A stretch of DNA of 64,000 nucleotides. Origin: Micromonospora sp. Llam0 (GTDB lineage: Bacteria; Actinomycetota; Actinomycetes; Mycobacteriales; Micromonosporaceae). The notes below the pieces were generated by a model. That model searched no databases, was not told the origin of the DNA, and saw nothing but the letters and a program-made list of their open reading frames with translations. The stretch is taken from contig NZ_RJJY01000002.1 of NCBI RefSeq assembly GCF_003751085.1, positions 1,984,001-2,048,000 of the forward strand, read 5' to 3'. The translations under genes were made by a program, and so were the position numbers. The first letter of the stretch is position 1. Every line of letters starts with the position of its first letter. Positions 8,539-16,657 of the stretch are shown here, piece after piece.

Positions 8539-8912
8539 CCCCAGTCGGTGGTGGTGCGGAGAAGGTGGAGCATCCGGCGTGGTGTGCGCGGGATCGGTGT
8601 GGGCATGTGGTGCCTCCGTTGTTCGCGCACATGGCGCGGCGGCACCGGTCCAGGTTGTGTCAGGTGGGCACGCCTCGTGTCGCGGGCGGCAGTGTGGTCG
8701 CCTATCTGATCGGTGGTGACCGGCTGCCACCGGTGGTGGCGGTACACGCGGCTGCTCCATGGCTCGGCGCGGGGTGTGCCGAGTTGCGGCTGTCGGAAGT
8801 ACGCAAGCTCGTCGACGCGTTGACCGGCCTGCTCGCCGACGCCGACGCGGCCGGCACCGGACCGGGCGACGACACCAACGGCGCCGACCGGGGGAAGGCG
8901 GGCGGCTCGTGA
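8535..8912 (+). CDS. Small Cys/His protein, DUF6907-like
   Basis: 125 residues from GTG 8535. The segment HPAWCARDRCGHVVPPLFAHMARRHRSRLCQVG is a Cys/His-rich module of the type found at the N-terminus of short actinobacterial DUF6907 proteins, followed by a strand-rich part (GGSVVAYLIGGDRLPPVVAVH) and a C-terminal helix (LRLSEVRKLVDALTGLLADAD). Such proteins are common in AICEs and phage-like regions; function is unknown. Starts and stops overlap both neighbours by 4 bases (GTGA), making 8344-8912-9421 one coupled unit. Family assignment is from pattern memory and moderate. Confidence 0.65.
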   Translation: MTPVGGGAEKVEHPAWCARDRCGHVVPPLFAHMARRHRSRLCQVGTPRVAGGSVVAYLIGGDRLPPVVAVHAAAPWLGAGCAELRLSEVRKLVDALTGLLADADAAGTGPGDDTNGADRGKAGGS

Positions 8913-9421
8913 ACGGGGAGGATGCCCGGCCGGGGGGCCTGGTGTTGTGTCCGGTGTGGTGTGCGGGGTGTGGTCCGCGTGACCGGATGCACCGGGCCGG
9001 TCTGGTGACGGCGGGGACGGAGCGCACGGGCTGGGTCAGCGCGGATGTGATCGCCGATCACGGTGCGGTGTCGGACGTACGGGTGAAGGTGGACGTCACC
9101 CGGTACGCGTCAACCCAGACGGTGTTGCTGCAGCCGGGTCCGGCGGCGCGGTTCCTCGGCGGCCTGAACCAGGCGACGCGGCTGCTGCACGCGTTCACCC
9201 GCCCGACCGAGCGGGTGGAGGGGTTGGCGTACCGGCGGGCGGCGCAGTTGGAGCCGGGGATGCGGGTGCTGCTGTTCGGCGGCGTGGTTTTGGTCGTCGA
9301 CACCGACGAGGTTCCGGAGTTCCCGACAGCGGCGCTGTTGTCGGTGCGGCAGGAGTCCGGCGGCCCGGTCTACACGGTGCTGGTGCCGGCCGACATGGAG
9401 CCGCTGGTGATCGGACCATGA
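8909..9421 (+). CDS. Second DUF6907-like AICE protein
   Basis: 170 residues from GTG 8909, overlapping the previous stop as GTGA. The N-terminus has LCPVWCAGCGPRDRMHRAG, the same C-x2-W-C/H pattern as the preceding protein, suggesting a duplicated family. It continues with VRVKVDVTRYASTQTVLLQPG and a C-terminal part with LEPGMRVLLFGGVVLVVDTDE, which reads like a beta-barrel fold. No enzyme motif seen. The stop overlaps an ATG at 9418 of the next frame, but the next gene probably starts later, from its own promoter. Confidence 0.65.
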   Translation: MNGEDARPGGLVLCPVWCAGCGPRDRMHRAGLVTAGTERTGWVSADVIADHGAVSDVRVKVDVTRYASTQTVLLQPGPAARFLGGLNQATRLLHAFTRPTERVEGLAYRRAAQLEPGMRVLLFGGVVLVVDTDEVPEFPTAALLSVRQESGGPVYTVLVPADMEPLVIGP

Positions 9422-9493
9422 CCCAGCGGATCAGCCGCAGGGTGGTGCGGGGCGGGGTGTGGGCGGACCGTCCGGGAGCGCCGACCACCTGGC

Positions 9494-9521
9494 AGACGTA
9501 TGAACGTCTAGGGGGTAGCGT
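9494..9521 (+). promoter_or_regulatory. Palindrome and -10 before GntR-UTRA gene
   Basis: AGACGT-ATGA-ACGTCT at 9494-9509 is a perfect 6+6 inverted repeat, followed by TAGCGT at 9516-9521, a plausible -10 that ends 7 bases before the GTG at 9529. This suggests an autoregulated, leaderless promoter for the regulator. Confidence 0.4.
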
Positions 9522-9528
9522 TGCCGGC

Positions 9529-10341
9529 GTGACGGCCAAGGACTGGCGACCCCGGTATCTGCAACTCGCTGAGCAGTTGCGGGGTCAGATCCTGTCCGGG
9601 GACATGCCGCCGGGCACGTTGATGCCGTCGGAAACCGAGTTGGCCGACTCGTCGGGCCTGTCGCGCACGAGTGTCCGTAACGCGATCCGGCAGCTGCGGG
9701 AATGGGGCCTGGTCCGCGCCGAACAGGGCAGGGGCACCTACGTACGGGCTCCCCGTCAACGGGTCCGGCGGCGAAACACGGAGCGCTACCAGTGGGAGAA
9801 GGACCGCGTCCTCCTCCCCGAGGCGGAACGGCGGGCGACGGGCGGCACGGAGCATGACACCGGTCTGACGGTCGATGATCTGAAGTTCCACGCCGAGTAC
9901 ACCCGCGTCCCGGCCGATGCCGAGATGGCTGCCGCGTTCGGCGTCGAGCCGGGTACGGAGTTGCTGCGGCGGGTGTACTGGACGACGACCCGGTCTGAGT
10001 CGGCTCCGTTGTCGGTGTCGTACTCGTTCCTGCCGGTGGCGTTGATCGCCGGGAACCCGGACCTGCTCGACGCGGGCAACGAGCCGTGGCCGGGCGGTAC
10101 GCAGCATCAGCTGTACACGGTCGGCATCGAGCTGGACCGGATCGTGGACGAGATCCGGGCGCGGCCGCCGTCACCGGATGAGGCCGAACTCCTCGACATC
10201 GATCCGGGCGTGTCCGTGCTGACCGTGCGGAAGACGTCAGTGGACATCGGTGAGCGGGTGGTGGAGGTCGCCGACGTCGTCATGCCCGGCGACCGCACCG
10301 AGCTCGTGTACTCGAACACGCTCACCCGGTGGCCTGCTTGA
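9529..10341 (+). CDS. GntR-family regulator with UTRA domain
   Basis: From GTG 9529 the protein is 270 residues. Residues 4-70 are a GntR winged helix (RYLQLAEQLRGQILSGDMPPGTLMP, then SETELADSSGLSRTSVRNAIRQL and the GRGTYV wing). The remainder is a UTRA ligand-binding domain (KFHAEYTRVPADAEMAAAFGVEPGTELLRRVYW ... LSVSYSFLP ... ELLDIDPGVSVLTVRKTSVD), usually sensing a small metabolite. An upstream ATG at 9418 would add 37 residues and overlap the previous stop, but that extension has no domain and contains the candidate operator. This is a second GntR protein in the element, distinct from the short KorSA-like one. Confidence 0.8.
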   Translation: MTAKDWRPRYLQLAEQLRGQILSGDMPPGTLMPSETELADSSGLSRTSVRNAIRQLREWGLVRAEQGRGTYVRAPRQRVRRRNTERYQWEKDRVLLPEAERRATGGTEHDTGLTVDDLKFHAEYTRVPADAEMAAAFGVEPGTELLRRVYWTTTRSESAPLSVSYSFLPVALIAGNPDLLDAGNEPWPGGTQHQLYTVGIELDRIVDEIRARPPSPDEAELLDIDPGVSVLTVRKTSVDIGERVVEVADVVMPGDRTELVYSNTLTRWPA

Positions 10342-11093
10342 CCCAGGTCGTTTCGGTCATCACCCCGGTGCACCTGCCGAGCATCGGCTATCTCGCCGAC
10401 GCCTACGCCTCCCTGGCCGCCCAGGACATGCCGGACGGCTGGGGGTGGCGGTGGCTGGTCCAGGAGGACGGACGCACCGGGGCCGTGGCCGACGCCCTAC
10501 CCGACGACCCGCGTATCTCCGTGGGTGTCGGCCGTCCCGGCGGCCCTGGTGTGGCCCGGACCCTCGCGATGGAACGGGTCGACGGGCCGTTGGTGAAGGT
10601 CCTCGACGCCGACGACCAACTCACCCCCGGTGTCCTCGCCCGGGATATTGCTACCCTGACCGCGCATCCGTCGGTGGGCTGGTCGACGTCGCGGGTGCTG
10701 GATCTGCTGCCGGACGGGTCCACGGTCGGCTTCGACTCCGACCCGCCCGCCGGCCCGATCGCCTGTGGTGACGTGCACGCGTTCTGGCTCGCCAACGACT
10801 ACCGGGCACCGGTGCATCCGGCGACGCTGTGTCTGCGTACGGATGTGCTGTTCGCCCTGGGCGGCTGGATGGCCCTGCCGGCGTCCGAGGACACCGGCCT
10901 ACTCCTGGCCGCGAGCACCATCACCGGCGGCTTCTTCAACGCGGAAACCGGGCTGCTGTACCGCAAGTGGCCCGGACAGGTCACCAGCCAGGCCGCGCAC
11001 CGCGAACCAGCCGAACACGCGACCCGGATGCGGATCATCGAAAGACGGGTACGGGCGCTGACCGCGCTCAACACCACGATCACCCTGTCCTAA
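10329..11093 (+). CDS. Family 2 glycosyltransferase
   Basis: 254 residues starting at GTG 10329, or at TTG 10338 which overlaps the previous stop. GT-A fold: N-terminal VVSVITPVHLPSIGYLADAYASL nucleotide-binding strand, the metal-binding DADD motif (VKVLDADDQLTPG) near residue 93, and the downstream acceptor region GGWMALPASEDTGLLLAA with the catalytic-type ED. No membrane segment, so cytosolic. Coupled to the GntR-UTRA gene, so possibly controlled by it. Sugar donor and acceptor cannot be told from sequence. As AICE cargo it may modify a surface component or a transfer-related target; that is speculation. Confidence 0.8.
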   Translation: MACLTQVVSVITPVHLPSIGYLADAYASLAAQDMPDGWGWRWLVQEDGRTGAVADALPDDPRISVGVGRPGGPGVARTLAMERVDGPLVKVLDADDQLTPGVLARDIATLTAHPSVGWSTSRVLDLLPDGSTVGFDSDPPAGPIACGDVHAFWLANDYRAPVHPATLCLRTDVLFALGGWMALPASEDTGLLLAASTITGGFFNAETGLLYRKWPGQVTSQAAHREPAEHATRMRIIERRVRALTALNTTITLS

Positions 11094-11107
11094 CCGGCTC
11101 CCGTCCC

Positions 11108-11143
11108 GCCCCGGCCTGGTCCACAGCCGGCCGGCGGGGCTTC
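11108..11143 (+). terminator. Terminator after glycosyltransferase gene
   Basis: GCCCCGGCC paired with GGCCGGCGGGGC across a 12-base loop, with a 3-base bulge, followed by CTTCTTCG. It lies 15 bases after the glycosyltransferase stop. Confidence 0.55.
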
Positions 11144-11264
11144 TTCGTGTGCCCGTCGATCTCTCCGGGTGCTCGTCGGCGTCCGTCGACCCGGTAGCCG
11201 GTCTGGGCGGGGTTGCGGTGTGGGCCGCAAGGGTCATTCGGGGTATACCGGACCACTTTCCGAG

Positions 11265-11332
11265 ACTTGTTGACATGTCTGCCAAGTAGTCCCTACCTTT
11301 GGTCTTGCCGGTTGGCAGACGTTACTACAAGT
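11265..11332 (+). promoter_or_regulatory. pra promoter with 21-bp inverted operator pair
   Basis: TTGACA at 11270-11275 and TACCTT at 11294-11299, 18 bases apart, form a good promoter for the Pra-like gene. It is bracketed by inverted 21-bp arms, 11265-11285 and 11312-11332, matching at 17 of 21 positions: both begin ACTTGT and end GTCTGCCAA. The left arm covers the -35, the right arm lies just after the expected start site. A related copy lies before the KorSA-like gene (8068-8086). An 8-bp palindrome GGTATACC is at 11242-11249. Confidence 0.7.
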
Positions 11333-11346
11333 TGGGAGTGGCAGAG

Positions 11347-11766
11347 ATGGCTCTGCGAGGCGGAACGAGGTTCTCGGTCCGGTGTTCGGACGTGTTCCCG
11401 GCGGGGTGCGCGTTGGTGCCCGAGTCGTTGGGTGAGGTCGAGGACTACGACGAGAAGACGGGTCGGCGGTCGCCGGCGAAGGACAAGTTGACGGGTCAGC
11501 GGGTGTGGCAGGTCCGCGTCATGGACCTGGATCCGGAGTTGGGCAAGCGGTCGCGGGAGACCACGGTGAAGATCTCGGCCGACCACCAGCCGGTTCCGCC
11601 GACCGGTGTGCCGTTCGAGGCCGTGGAGTTCGACGACATGACGGTCACGCCGTACGTGGCCAACAACGGGCGGATGGCGTACTCGCTGCGAGCGTCGGGG
11701 ATGCGCGCCCCGGCCGGCGCGGCCTCCAACGGTAAAGCGCGTACCGGTACGGGTTCCGGCTCGTAG
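11347..11766 (+). CDS. pra: Pra-like replication, integration and excision activator
   Basis: 139 residues from ATG 11347, with GGGAG upstream. The pattern FSVRCSDVFPAGCALVPESLGEVEDYDE, KDKLTGQRVWQVRVMDLDPE, TTVKISADHQPVPP, PFEAVEFDDMTVTPYV and GRMAYSLRA is that of the AICE proteins annotated as plasmid replication, integration and excision activator, as Pra of pSAM2. Pra turns on the rep-xis-int genes. The C-terminal 20 residues are Gly/Ser/Ala-rich. It stands alone between a regulated promoter and a strong terminator, consistent with a switch gene controlled by the KorSA-like repressor. A start at 11299 would lie inside the promoter and is rejected. Confidence 0.8.
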   Translation: MALRGGTRFSVRCSDVFPAGCALVPESLGEVEDYDEKTGRRSPAKDKLTGQRVWQVRVMDLDPELGKRSRETTVKISADHQPVPPTGVPFEAVEFDDMTVTPYVANNGRMAYSLRASGMRAPAGAASNGKARTGTGSGS

Positions 11767-11776
11767 GTCCTGGTTC

Positions 11777-11818
11777 GGGGTGGGGCTGTCTGGTCTTGGC
11801 GGACGGCAGCCCCACCCC
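11777..11818 (+). terminator. Strong hairpin after pra
   Basis: GGGGTGGGGCTG and CAGCCCCACCCC form a perfect 12-bp stem around an 18-base loop that can pair further (GTC/GAC). It lies 10 bases after the pra stop. No T-tract. Confidence 0.7.
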
Positions 11819-11867
11819 TGGTGTCTTCCCCCACTCCTCTTCTTCTCAGATTCGGTGAGGTTCCGAC

Positions 11868-12098
11868 GTGTCCCAGGTTAAGCGCGCCCCGGATCGGGCG
11901 CGGATCCGCTGTAGCGACTGCAAGAACATGTTCACCCCCACCCCCACCCCCGACGTCCAGGGCGACACCGACAACGCCGCGACGGCTGGCGGGGATGCGG
12001 CCCGGTGCGGGCTGTGCGCCGGTCAGCTGGTGTTGCCGTTCCCCCGGCTGCGCGACGCTCGCGGCCGATTCCTGCCCGTCGTCGGTGGTGGCCGATGA
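11868..12098 (+). CDS. Small zinc-ribbon AICE protein
   Basis: 76 residues from GTG 11868, with GGTGAGG upstream. Two Cys pairs, RCSDCKN near residue 15 and RCGLCAGQ near residue 47, separated by a Pro/Thr/Asp linker, make a zinc-ribbon. The N-terminus is basic. Stop overlaps the FtsK-like gene start as ATGA. A short ribbon protein before the translocase is a frequent AICE arrangement; its function is not known to me. Confidence 0.7.
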   Translation: MSQVKRAPDRARIRCSDCKNMFTPTPTPDVQGDTDNAATAGGDAARCGLCAGQLVLPFPRLRDARGRFLPVVGGGR

Positions 12099-13777
12099 TC
12101 GGGCGTCCCCGTGGTGAGGTCGTCACCACCGTCTCCGGTGACCTGCTCGTGGTCCGGCCCCGCCGGCTGCGGCTGCCCTGGTGGGCGGTCCTCCTCGGGC
12201 TGCTGGCCCGCTGGACCGGTCGGGGCCTGTGGTGGTGCCTCAAGCACCCCCGCATCCTCACCGTCTCCGTGATCACGGTCGCCGTGTACCTCGACTACGG
12301 CATTGCCGGACTGGTCACCCCGGTTGTGCTGGCCGGGTTGGGTTCGGCGGTGTGGCGGTGGCGGCACGAAACGTCCTGGTGGGCGTGGTGCGCCGGGCCT
12401 GTGCTCGGCCGGTGGCGGCACACAGTCGTCTATCGGCGGGTGTGGCGTGAAGCGATGACCATGTGCGACCTGTCGCGGGTCTACCAGCACCAGACCGTGT
12501 TACCGCAACTCCTGGCCGTGCACTGTGACCAGACCCTTGACGTGTTGTCGGTGCGGATGCTGCGCGGGCAGACCCCCGCCGACTTCCAACACGCGACCGA
12601 ACAGCTGGCGTACGCGTTCGGCCGACGGCACGCACGGGTCTACACCGAACGCCCCGACGAACTTCCCGTGCGTGGCGGCGGCTGGGTGGGCTGGCTGCTG
12701 CGCCAGGTCGACGCCTACCGGTTCCGCGACCGGCCCGACGTCGTCTACATCGTCCTGGTCCGCACCGACGCCCTACGCCGGACCGTTCCGCCGTTCCCGG
12801 TGCCGACCGTGCCGGACTTCACCGCGCTCTCCCTCGCCGTACGGGAAGACATGCGGACCTGGCATCTCCACCTGTTGGCGACGCATGTGCTGATCGGTGG
12901 GGCGACCCGACGCGGGAAAGGCTCCGTCCTCTGGTCCCTCGTGCGGTCCCTCGCTGGTGGGGTGTCGTCTGGGCTGGTCCGGCTGTGGGTGATCGACCCC
13001 AAGGGCGGGATGGAATTCGCGTTCGGCCGGCCGATGTTCGCCCGGTTCGCCTCCACCTCCTTCGACGCCATGGCCGACCTCCTCGATGAGGCCGTCGTCG
13101 TGCTGCGGGAACGGCAGGCACGCCTTGCCGGCTCGGTCCGGGTCCACACACCAAACGTCAACGATCCGCTGGTTGTCGTGGTGATCGACGAGATGGCGGC
13201 GCTGACGGCGTACCTGCAAGACGTCGAGCTGCGTAAGCGGATCGCCGCCTCGTTGGGGCTGCTGCTGTCGCAGGGTGCCGGCGTCGGTGTCCTCGTGGTG
13301 GCCGCGTTGCAGGACCCGCGTAAGGAGGTGCTGCCGTTCCGGGACCTGTTCCCCACCCGCATCGCGCTCGGTCTGACCGAGGCATCGCAGGTCGACATGG
13401 TGTTGGGCGACGGCGCACGCAACCGGGGCGCGTTGGCGGATCAGATGCCGTCCTGGGCCAAAGGCGTCGGCTACGTCCTGCTGGACGGCACCCCCGACCC
13501 GGTCCGGGTCAGGTTCTCCTACCTCACCGACACCGACATCAAAACCATGGCAGCCGAGTACGCCGCCCCGGTAGCCGCTGCGGACATCCTCGCCCAGGTC
13601 GGCCGGGAAACCACACCCGAACCGGAACAGACTGCCGCGTCGACCCGGCGGATTCCGTTGCCCCGTAGACCATCCGGGCCGCTGCTGCCTGACTCACTAC
13701 TCAACCTGCTCCGCGACAACAACGGCCGGCACGACCAGGGCGACACCGACACCAACAGCGGCGGTGGTCCCCGATGA
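12095..13777 (+). CDS. FtsK/SpoIIIE-like conjugative DNA translocase (TraSA type)
   Basis: 560 residues from ATG 12095. Two or three N-terminal hydrophobic segments (LPWWAVLLGLLARW, ILTVSVITVAVYLDYG, VTPVVLAGLG) anchor it to the membrane. The motor domain has Walker A GGATRRGKGS near residue 268 and Walker B LVVVVIDEMAAL near 362, plus the FtsK-type downstream segments LLSQGAGVGVLVVAALQDPRKEVLP and RIALGLTEASQVDMVLGDGA. In this element class one such hexameric ATPase moves double-stranded DNA from donor to recipient at the hyphal contact. The C-terminal 60 residues are Pro/Asp-rich and disordered. It overlaps both neighbours by 4 bases, starting the transfer/replication operon. Confidence 0.92.
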   Translation: MIGRPRGEVVTTVSGDLLVVRPRRLRLPWWAVLLGLLARWTGRGLWWCLKHPRILTVSVITVAVYLDYGIAGLVTPVVLAGLGSAVWRWRHETSWWAWCAGPVLGRWRHTVVYRRVWREAMTMCDLSRVYQHQTVLPQLLAVHCDQTLDVLSVRMLRGQTPADFQHATEQLAYAFGRRHARVYTERPDELPVRGGGWVGWLLRQVDAYRFRDRPDVVYIVLVRTDALRRTVPPFPVPTVPDFTALSLAVREDMRTWHLHLLATHVLIGGATRRGKGSVLWSLVRSLAGGVSSGLVRLWVIDPKGGMEFAFGRPMFARFASTSFDAMADLLDEAVVVLRERQARLAGSVRVHTPNVNDPLVVVVIDEMAALTAYLQDVELRKRIAASLGLLLSQGAGVGVLVVAALQDPRKEVLPFRDLFPTRIALGLTEASQVDMVLGDGARNRGALADQMPSWAKGVGYVLLDGTPDPVRVRFSYLTDTDIKTMAAEYAAPVAAADILAQVGRETTPEPEQTAASTRRIPLPRRPSGPLLPDSLLNLLRDNNGRHDQGDTDTNSGGGPR

Positions 13778-14043
13778 CGCAGACCTCGACGCCGGGGCGG
13801 CGCTTCTACCGGCTGCGGACCCCCACCACCGACGGCGGGCGCGGAACAGCCGTCTCCGTGCGGGTGGACACCGACCGGCCCGACCCCTACCCGCTGTATG
13901 TCGCCATCGGCTCTGGTCGACGCCGGGTCTACCTCACCCCCGGCGAGGCGTGGGCGCTGTGGCGCTGCCTGTCCGAAGCGGTCGCCTCCCTCGGCGACCC
14001 ACCCGACCACATCCGCACCACCATCCACCCGACCGGGAGGTAA
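13774..14043 (+). CDS. Small AICE protein, unknown
   Basis: 89 residues from ATG 13774, overlapping the translocase stop. Reads as a beta-rich domain (RRFYRLRTPTTDGG, AVSVRVDTDRPDPYPLYVAIGSGRRRVYLTPGEA) followed by a helix (WALWRCLSEAVASLG). No membrane segment or catalytic motif. Family not recognised; position in the operon suggests a transfer or replication accessory role. Confidence 0.7.
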   Translation: MTQTSTPGRRFYRLRTPTTDGGRGTAVSVRVDTDRPDPYPLYVAIGSGRRRVYLTPGEAWALWRCLSEAVASLGDPPDHIRTTIHPTGR

Positions 14044-14049
14044 CCCCCG

Positions 14050-14262
14050 ATGGCATCCCTCAACCGCCCCTCCTGGCTCCTGCTCCGGCTGCCGTGGCTG
14101 GCCCGCCTCCTGCACCGGCCGATCCGCATCACCGCGACCGGCCCCGCTGATCAACTCGCCGCCTTCCTCTCCGGCCTCCGGACCTACCTCAACCTTCGCG
14201 GCCGGCCAGGCATGCGGATCCGCATCGACCTGACCATCACCGACCAGGAGGACACGCCGTGA
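14050..14262 (+). CDS. Small AICE protein, unknown
   Basis: 70 residues from ATG 14050, 6 bases after the previous stop. The N-terminus is amphipathic or membrane-touching (RPSWLLLRLPWLARLLHRPIRI), followed by an alpha/beta part (GPADQLAAFLSGLRTYLNLR, MRIRIDLTITDQED). The stop overlaps the GTG start of the DUF2637 gene. Not recognised. Confidence 0.65.
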   Translation: MASLNRPSWLLLRLPWLARLLHRPIRITATGPADQLAAFLSGLRTYLNLRGRPGMRIRIDLTITDQEDTP

Positions 14263-14873
14263 CCTGGCAACGCACGGAAACCCTGCTGCGGCTGGTGATC
14301 CTGCTCGCCATCGGCTCGATGGCCGGCGCGGCCGCGTTCACCCACGTCCATGACCTGTCCGTCGCCCACGGCCAACCCCACTGGATCGGCTGGGCCAACG
14401 CCGTCGCCGTCGAACTCATGGCCATCTACCTCGGCCTGGAAATCCGGGCACGGCGTCGGGCGTGTCGACCCGTCGGGTTCGTCGCCGTCCTCCTCGTCGG
14501 CTTCGCACTCCTCTCCCTCGCCGCGCAGGTCGCTGAGGCCGAACCGTCCGTGTGGGGCTGGATCGTCGCCGCTGTCCCATCGCTGGCGTTCCTCGCCCTG
14601 GTCAAAGTCGTCCTGTCCAGCGCACCCGCTGTCCCAGCTGGTCCGGCGTCGTCGACTGCGGCGGCCAACACGGCTGGTCCGGCTGAGCGGGTGCGCGTCG
14701 ACCAGGCCGACGCCGTCGACCAGGTCCCCACCGACGACACCGACCCGGAACCGGATCACGTCGAGCAGCCTGCCGTCGTCGAACCCGTCCGCGTCGCCGG
14801 ACACGGATCGGTGCTGCCGCCGCTCGGGGTCGTCCAGCCGCGACGGGCAAACGGGATGGTGGTCGGCCGGTGA
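14259..14873 (+). CDS. DUF2637-family membrane protein, Spd-like
   Basis: 204 residues from GTG 14259. Four hydrophobic segments in the first 130 residues: LLRLVILLAIGSMAGAAAF, WANAVAVELMAIYLGLEI, VGFVAVLLVGFALLSLAAQV and WIVAAVPSLAFLALVKVVL. The FTHVHDLSVAHGQPHWIGW motif after the first segment is typical of DUF2637. The rest is an acidic cytoplasmic tail. Proteins of this type occur in AICEs and plasmids beside the translocase and resemble the spread (Spd) proteins that move the element within the recipient mycelium. That role is inferred from position and topology. Confidence 0.75.
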   Translation: MTWQRTETLLRLVILLAIGSMAGAAAFTHVHDLSVAHGQPHWIGWANAVAVELMAIYLGLEIRARRRACRPVGFVAVLLVGFALLSLAAQVAEAEPSVWGWIVAAVPSLAFLALVKVVLSSAPAVPAGPASSTAAANTAGPAERVRVDQADAVDQVPTDDTDPEPDHVEQPAVVEPVRVAGHGSVLPPLGVVQPRRANGMVVGR

Positions 14874-16657
14874 CCGTACCCACGACCATCCCCGGCCTGG
14901 AAGCATCCGCCACGGATCGGCCGGCGACTGTCGAGCAGCCTCGGCCCGGCTCCCGTGCCGCGCGGATGGGCCTGCCCCGGTCGGTTGATGTCCTGCGCGA
15001 CGTCGCCACCGAATACGGGGTCTGCATCCGTCCGCTCGCGATGCGGCGGACCGATCTCGACACCGGCCGTACCGAGGTCATCGACCTGCCCTGCGGGGCG
15101 ACCCGCGAGGACAAGTGCCCGCCGTGCGCGAAGCGGAACCGCCGACTGCGGCAAGCGCAGATCCGCGACGGCTGGCACCGCGACGACGAACCGTTGCCAC
15201 CACCCAAACCGGCATCGGATGAGCAGAAGGCGCTGATCGTGCTGCGGGCGCACTTCGAGTTCGAACGCGACGCGGCCGTACGGGAAGCCGACTGGGACCA
15301 GGTCACCGACCTCGACGACGCCATCACCGAGGTTGAAGACGCCATCACGGCTGAAGGACTACGCGGCCGCGTCGCACCACCCCACACCCCGACCACTGAC
15401 GACGGGGACAGCGTCGACCAGGGCGACACGCAGGACAGCGGCAAGCGGCGGAAGCGGTCGACCAGGCGACGGCAGGACGCACCCGACCTACCCCGCCGAC
15501 CCGTCGAAGCACGCACCGTCGGCAAGACGTACACCGCACCCGACGGCAACACCTACCGGCCGTCGATGTGGCTCACACTCACCCTCGACTCCTACGGACC
15601 CGTACGACCCGACGGCACCCCGGTCAACCCCGACCGGTACGACTACCGGCGTGCGGCGTGGGACGCGGTCCACTTCCCCCGACTCCTCGACCGGTTCTGG
15701 CAGAACCTGCGCCGGTGTGAAGGCTGGAACGTCCAGTACGCCGGATGCGTCGAGCCGCAACGCCGTCTCGCGCCTCACGCGCACTTCGCGATCCGCGGCA
15801 CCATCCCCCGGCAGACCCTGCGGACCGTGGCGGCGGCCACCTATCACCAGGTGTGGTGGCCGTCCGTCGACGTCCAGCACTACGGCGGCGAACACCTGCC
15901 CGTCTGGGACGTCGACCAGGCAGCCTGGGTCGACCCGGACACCCGCGAGCCGCTGACCGGATGGGCGGAAGCACTCGACGCGGTTGACGCCGATCCGGAC
16001 GCGGAACCGGTCCACGTGGTCCGCTTCGGCTCCCAGGTCGACGCACGCGGCGCCATGCCAGGCACCACCGACGCTGAGCGGACCATCCGCTACATCACGA
16101 AGTACATCACCAAACACGCCGCCGACTGCCACACCACCACCAGCGGCCGGCAACGCCAACACCTCGAACGGTTCTGGCGACAACTGCAGGTCACCCCCTG
16201 CACCGACCGCTGCGCGAACTGGCTGCTCTACGGCGTCCAACCGAAGAACGCGTCGGCGAAGCTGCGGCCGGGACGCTGCCGGGGCAAAGTCCACCAACGC
16301 GCCACCCTCGGCATCGGCGGCCGGCGCATCCTCATCTCCCGCGACTGGTCCGGCAAAACCCTCACCGACCACAAACACGACGCCCGCGCCTGGGTCCGGG
16401 CGCTACTCGGCGCAACCACCGACCTGGCCGGCGTCGACCAGCCCACCGGCACCGACGGCGCGACCTCGTCCCGGCACGCCTGGGAGCTGGCCCGACCCGA
16501 CGACCCCGACGTCACCCCCCTCGGGCACCGACTCCTGCGCTCCATCTCCGAACGCGCCCGCTGGCGCTCCCAACTGCTCGCAGCGAAGGACCGGGCGGCC
16601 CAGGAGGCGAGGCACGACCTTTCGGCAACTGGCGACGGCGGCGAAGGGATGCAATGA
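14870..16657 (+). CDS. RepSA-like rolling-circle replication initiator
   Basis: 595 residues from GTG 14870, overlapping both neighbours. The N-terminus has a Cys cluster (LPCGATREDKCPPCAKRN) that probably binds zinc. A 100-residue charged linker follows. The initiator core has MWLTLTLDSYG (motif 1), the metal-binding LAPHAHFAIRG motif (HxH near residues 303-305) and the tyrosine motif RTIRYITKYITKH near residues 405-416 with Tyr for nicking. After that comes TPCTDRCANWLLYGVQPKNA and a GIGGRRILISRDWSGKTL segment seen in RepSA proteins. It makes the excised element replicate before transfer. All key residues are present, so it looks active. Confidence 0.9.
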   Translation: MTVPTTIPGLEASATDRPATVEQPRPGSRAARMGLPRSVDVLRDVATEYGVCIRPLAMRRTDLDTGRTEVIDLPCGATREDKCPPCAKRNRRLRQAQIRDGWHRDDEPLPPPKPASDEQKALIVLRAHFEFERDAAVREADWDQVTDLDDAITEVEDAITAEGLRGRVAPPHTPTTDDGDSVDQGDTQDSGKRRKRSTRRRQDAPDLPRRPVEARTVGKTYTAPDGNTYRPSMWLTLTLDSYGPVRPDGTPVNPDRYDYRRAAWDAVHFPRLLDRFWQNLRRCEGWNVQYAGCVEPQRRLAPHAHFAIRGTIPRQTLRTVAAATYHQVWWPSVDVQHYGGEHLPVWDVDQAAWVDPDTREPLTGWAEALDAVDADPDAEPVHVVRFGSQVDARGAMPGTTDAERTIRYITKYITKHAADCHTTTSGRQRQHLERFWRQLQVTPCTDRCANWLLYGVQPKNASAKLRPGRCRGKVHQRATLGIGGRRILISRDWSGKTLTDHKHDARAWVRALLGATTDLAGVDQPTGTDGATSSRHAWELARPDDPDVTPLGHRLLRSISERARWRSQLLAAKDRAAQEARHDLSATGDGGEGMQ

